NCBI RefSeq assembly: GCF_014451325.2 | Contig: NZ_JACSCH020000010.1 | Location: 1-64,000, forward strand | Direction: 5' to 3' | Length of the DNA: 64,000 bases | Source: Streptomyces sp. CB02980 | Lineage (GTDB): Bacteria > Actinomycetota > Actinomycetes > Streptomycetales > Streptomycetaceae | Shown here: positions 62,857 to 64,000 of the stretch, one piece after another | Layout of the letters: each line of letters begins with the position of its first letter | Numbering within the stretch: the first letter of the stretch is position 1 | Made by a program: the position numbers and the translations under genes | Notes under the pieces: generated by a model | Database searches by the model: none | The model's input: the letters and a program-made list of their open reading frames with translations, nothing else | Told to the model about the DNA's origin: nothing

Positions 62857-64000
62857 TCAGGGCATCGCGGTGGGGCGGAAGCTCTGCGACGGGGAGCCGT
62901 CGCAGGGCCGTTGGACGAGGGCGACGCCGACCGCGCTCGTGCCGGTCGTGGCGAGGCACTTGCCGCTGTGGCGGGCGACGAGGTGGTACCGGCCGGAGGG
63001 CTCGGCCACCGGCAGCCACTGCTGGTTCGTGCCGCCCCCGTAGGCCCACAGCTGCAGGGGCGCCCCGTCGGCCGTCGACCGGTCCGTGACGTCGACGGAC
63101 TGCTGGGGAGCGGTACGGACGCCGATCCGGGTGTGGCCGTCGGTCGTCGGGGTGAAGCGGAACTGCTGGGCCTGGGTGCCGTTGCAGGTGTACTGCTGGA
63201 CGGGCGTGCCGTTGGCCGTGCCCGCCGCCCTGACGTCGACGCACAGGCCGTTCGCCTCGGCGGCGAGGGTGTACCAGGAGTCCCCGGGGAACGGGCCGGG
63301 CGGGGTGGCGCCGGCGCCCGCCAGCCACCGGAGGCCGTCGAGGAGGAGACGGTTCTGGGTGGGGTCGGCGAAGGTCGAGGACAGCCGGGTGTTGGTGCTG
63401 TAGTTCATGGCGTTGTGCCCGAAGTTCGCGTACAGCATGCGGTACTGCGTGTTGGTCCACACGAGCGGGTAGTCCCCGCTGTACCAGGACTGGTTCGGGT
63501 CGGTGCCCAGCGGGAAGCCGGCCGGGTCGACCGAGGCGAGCACTTTGATCGACGGGTTGGACCGCAGGTTGTTCGACCAGCTGTACCACTCGCTGACGGC
63601 GGAGGTCCAGGTCGTGGGCAGGCCGGCCGCGGCCGGGTGGGAGCCGTTCTCCGTGCGGACGAGGGCGGTGGTCGGACCCCAGGTGTTGGAGCGGAAGTTC
63701 CCGCTGCCCAGGAACTGGTTGTAGTACCAGTTCCAGCCGGAGGCGTTCGTCGTGAACGCCGAGACGTGGAAGCCGAGCCAGCCGCCGCCGTTGCGCATGT
63801 ACCGCTCGAATCCGGCGCGTTGGGCGGCGCTCTGCGGGGCGTCGTCGAGGAAGAGGACGACGTCGTACGCGTCGACACCGCCGTTGGCGAGCAGGTTCCA
63901 GTCGGTGGTCGCCGTGTAGGAGAAGTTCTGGGCGGCCGCCGTCCGGGGGAACCAGTCGTTGGCCTCCTTCACGAAGTCGATGTGGGCCGAGTCCCAGGTG
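62857..64000 (-). CDS. ThuA-like domain plus ricin-B lectin protein (5' end outside window)
   Basis: The frame runs through the right window edge without a start, so the N-terminus (probably with a signal peptide) is missing. Residues up to ~230 form a ThuA-like (class I glutamine-amidotransferase-fold) domain: WDSAHIDFVKEAN, YDVVLFLDDAP, RYMRNGGGWLGFHVSAF, SGDYPLVWTN and NFGHNAMNYS. The C-terminal ~125 residues are a ricin-type beta-trefoil with QxW-like repeats (AQQFRFTP, NQQWLPV, SQSFRPTA). Such secreted proteins bind and act on polysaccharide; the ThuA domain's reaction is not established. The GTG at 63972 is internal, not the start. Confidence 0.88.
   Translation of the reverse strand, partial: TWDSAHIDFVKEANDWFPRTAAAQNFSYTATTDWNLLANGGVDAYDVVLFLDDAPQSAAQRAGFERYMRNGGGWLGFHVSAFTTNASGWNWYYNQFLGSGNFRSNTWGPTTALVRTENGSHPAAAGLPTTWTSAVSEWYSWSNNLRSNPSIKVLASVDPAGFPLGTDPNQSWYSGDYPLVWTNTQYRMLYANFGHNAMNYSTNTRLSSTFADPTQNRLLLDGLRWLAGAGATPPGPFPGDSWYTLAAEANGLCVDVRAAGTANGTPVQQYTCNGTQAQQFRFTPTTDGHTRIGVRTAPQQSVDVTDRSTADGAPLQLWAYGGGTNQQWLPVAEPSGRYHLVARHSGKCLATTGTSAVGVALVQRPCDGSPSQSFRPTAMP

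Overview
The window is about 64 kb of chromosomal DNA from a Streptomyces or close relative. The evidence is very high G+C (above 70%), frequent GTG starts, purine-rich ribosome binding sites, operons whose genes overlap by 4 nt (ATGA/GTGA), and typical Streptomyces families: TerD, polymorphic Rhs toxin, caspase and CHAT peptidases, Pls/PosA/MA-type synthetase, mycothiol-dependent enzyme, and MetE under a cobalamin riboswitch. I saw no tRNA, rRNA, CRISPR array, intact insertion sequence or phage module.

Layout. 1-2 kb: tail of an unknown gene, its terminator and a TerD-family gene. 2.1-5.7 kb: a phenolic-lipid-like locus with a UbiA-type prenyltransferase divergent from a type III polyketide synthase, an isoprenylcysteine-type methyltransferase and an FAD hydroxylase (the SrsA-SrsB-SrsC gene order). 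5.9-12.4 kb: a polymorphic toxin operon on the minus strand (SseB-like, WXG100-like, a 1570-aa Rhs protein with a C-terminal toxin domain, then a pentapeptide-repeat protein that could be the immunity factor). 12.9-16.1 kb: a small secreted protein, a CYTH-like protein, an unknown 153-aa protein and a DUF2235 lipase-like protein. 16.2-19.7 kb: caspase, partner protein and metallo-beta-lactamase operon (locus A). 19.7-22.2 kb: catalase, a delta-60 repeat remnant and a NYN/PIN-like protein. 22.2-27.1 kb: branched-chain amino-acid-type ABC transporter with three domains fused in one gene. 27.2-33 kb: methyltransferase, secreted sugar dehydrogenase, secreted lamin-tail protein, deoxynucleoside kinase and a membrane monooxygenase-like protein. 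33.1-39 kb: a cobalamin riboswitch followed by a complete five-gene valine catabolism operon. 39-41.7 kb: metE with its own cobalamin riboswitch. 41.9-45.5 kb: a redox signalling operon (receiver-thioredoxin reductase fusion, cNMP-binding histidine kinase, UBP zinc finger). 45.7-51.8 kb: caspase and alpha/beta hydrolase divergent from a CHAT peptidase with a triplicated domain (locus B). 52-64 kb: acyl-CoA synthetase, M1 peptidase, Pls-like synthetase, mycothiol-type enzyme, GH89 glycosidase and a truncated ThuA-ricin protein.

The most interesting point is that the two caspase loci appear related. The region after the caspase domain in locus B matches, in order and in pattern, the separate 428-aa partner encoded directly after the caspase in locus A. 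Each caspase also sits beside a lipase-like alpha/beta hydrolase (DUF2235 in A, a GHSLGG hydrolase in B). Locus A adds a ComEC-like metallo-beta-lactamase and locus B a CHAT peptidase. I infer a protease-centred conflict or cell-death system in two versions. Other points are a cobalamin riboswitch in front of valine catabolism, and a shared operator-like sequence in front of the ABC transporter and an acyl-CoA synthetase almost 30 kb away.
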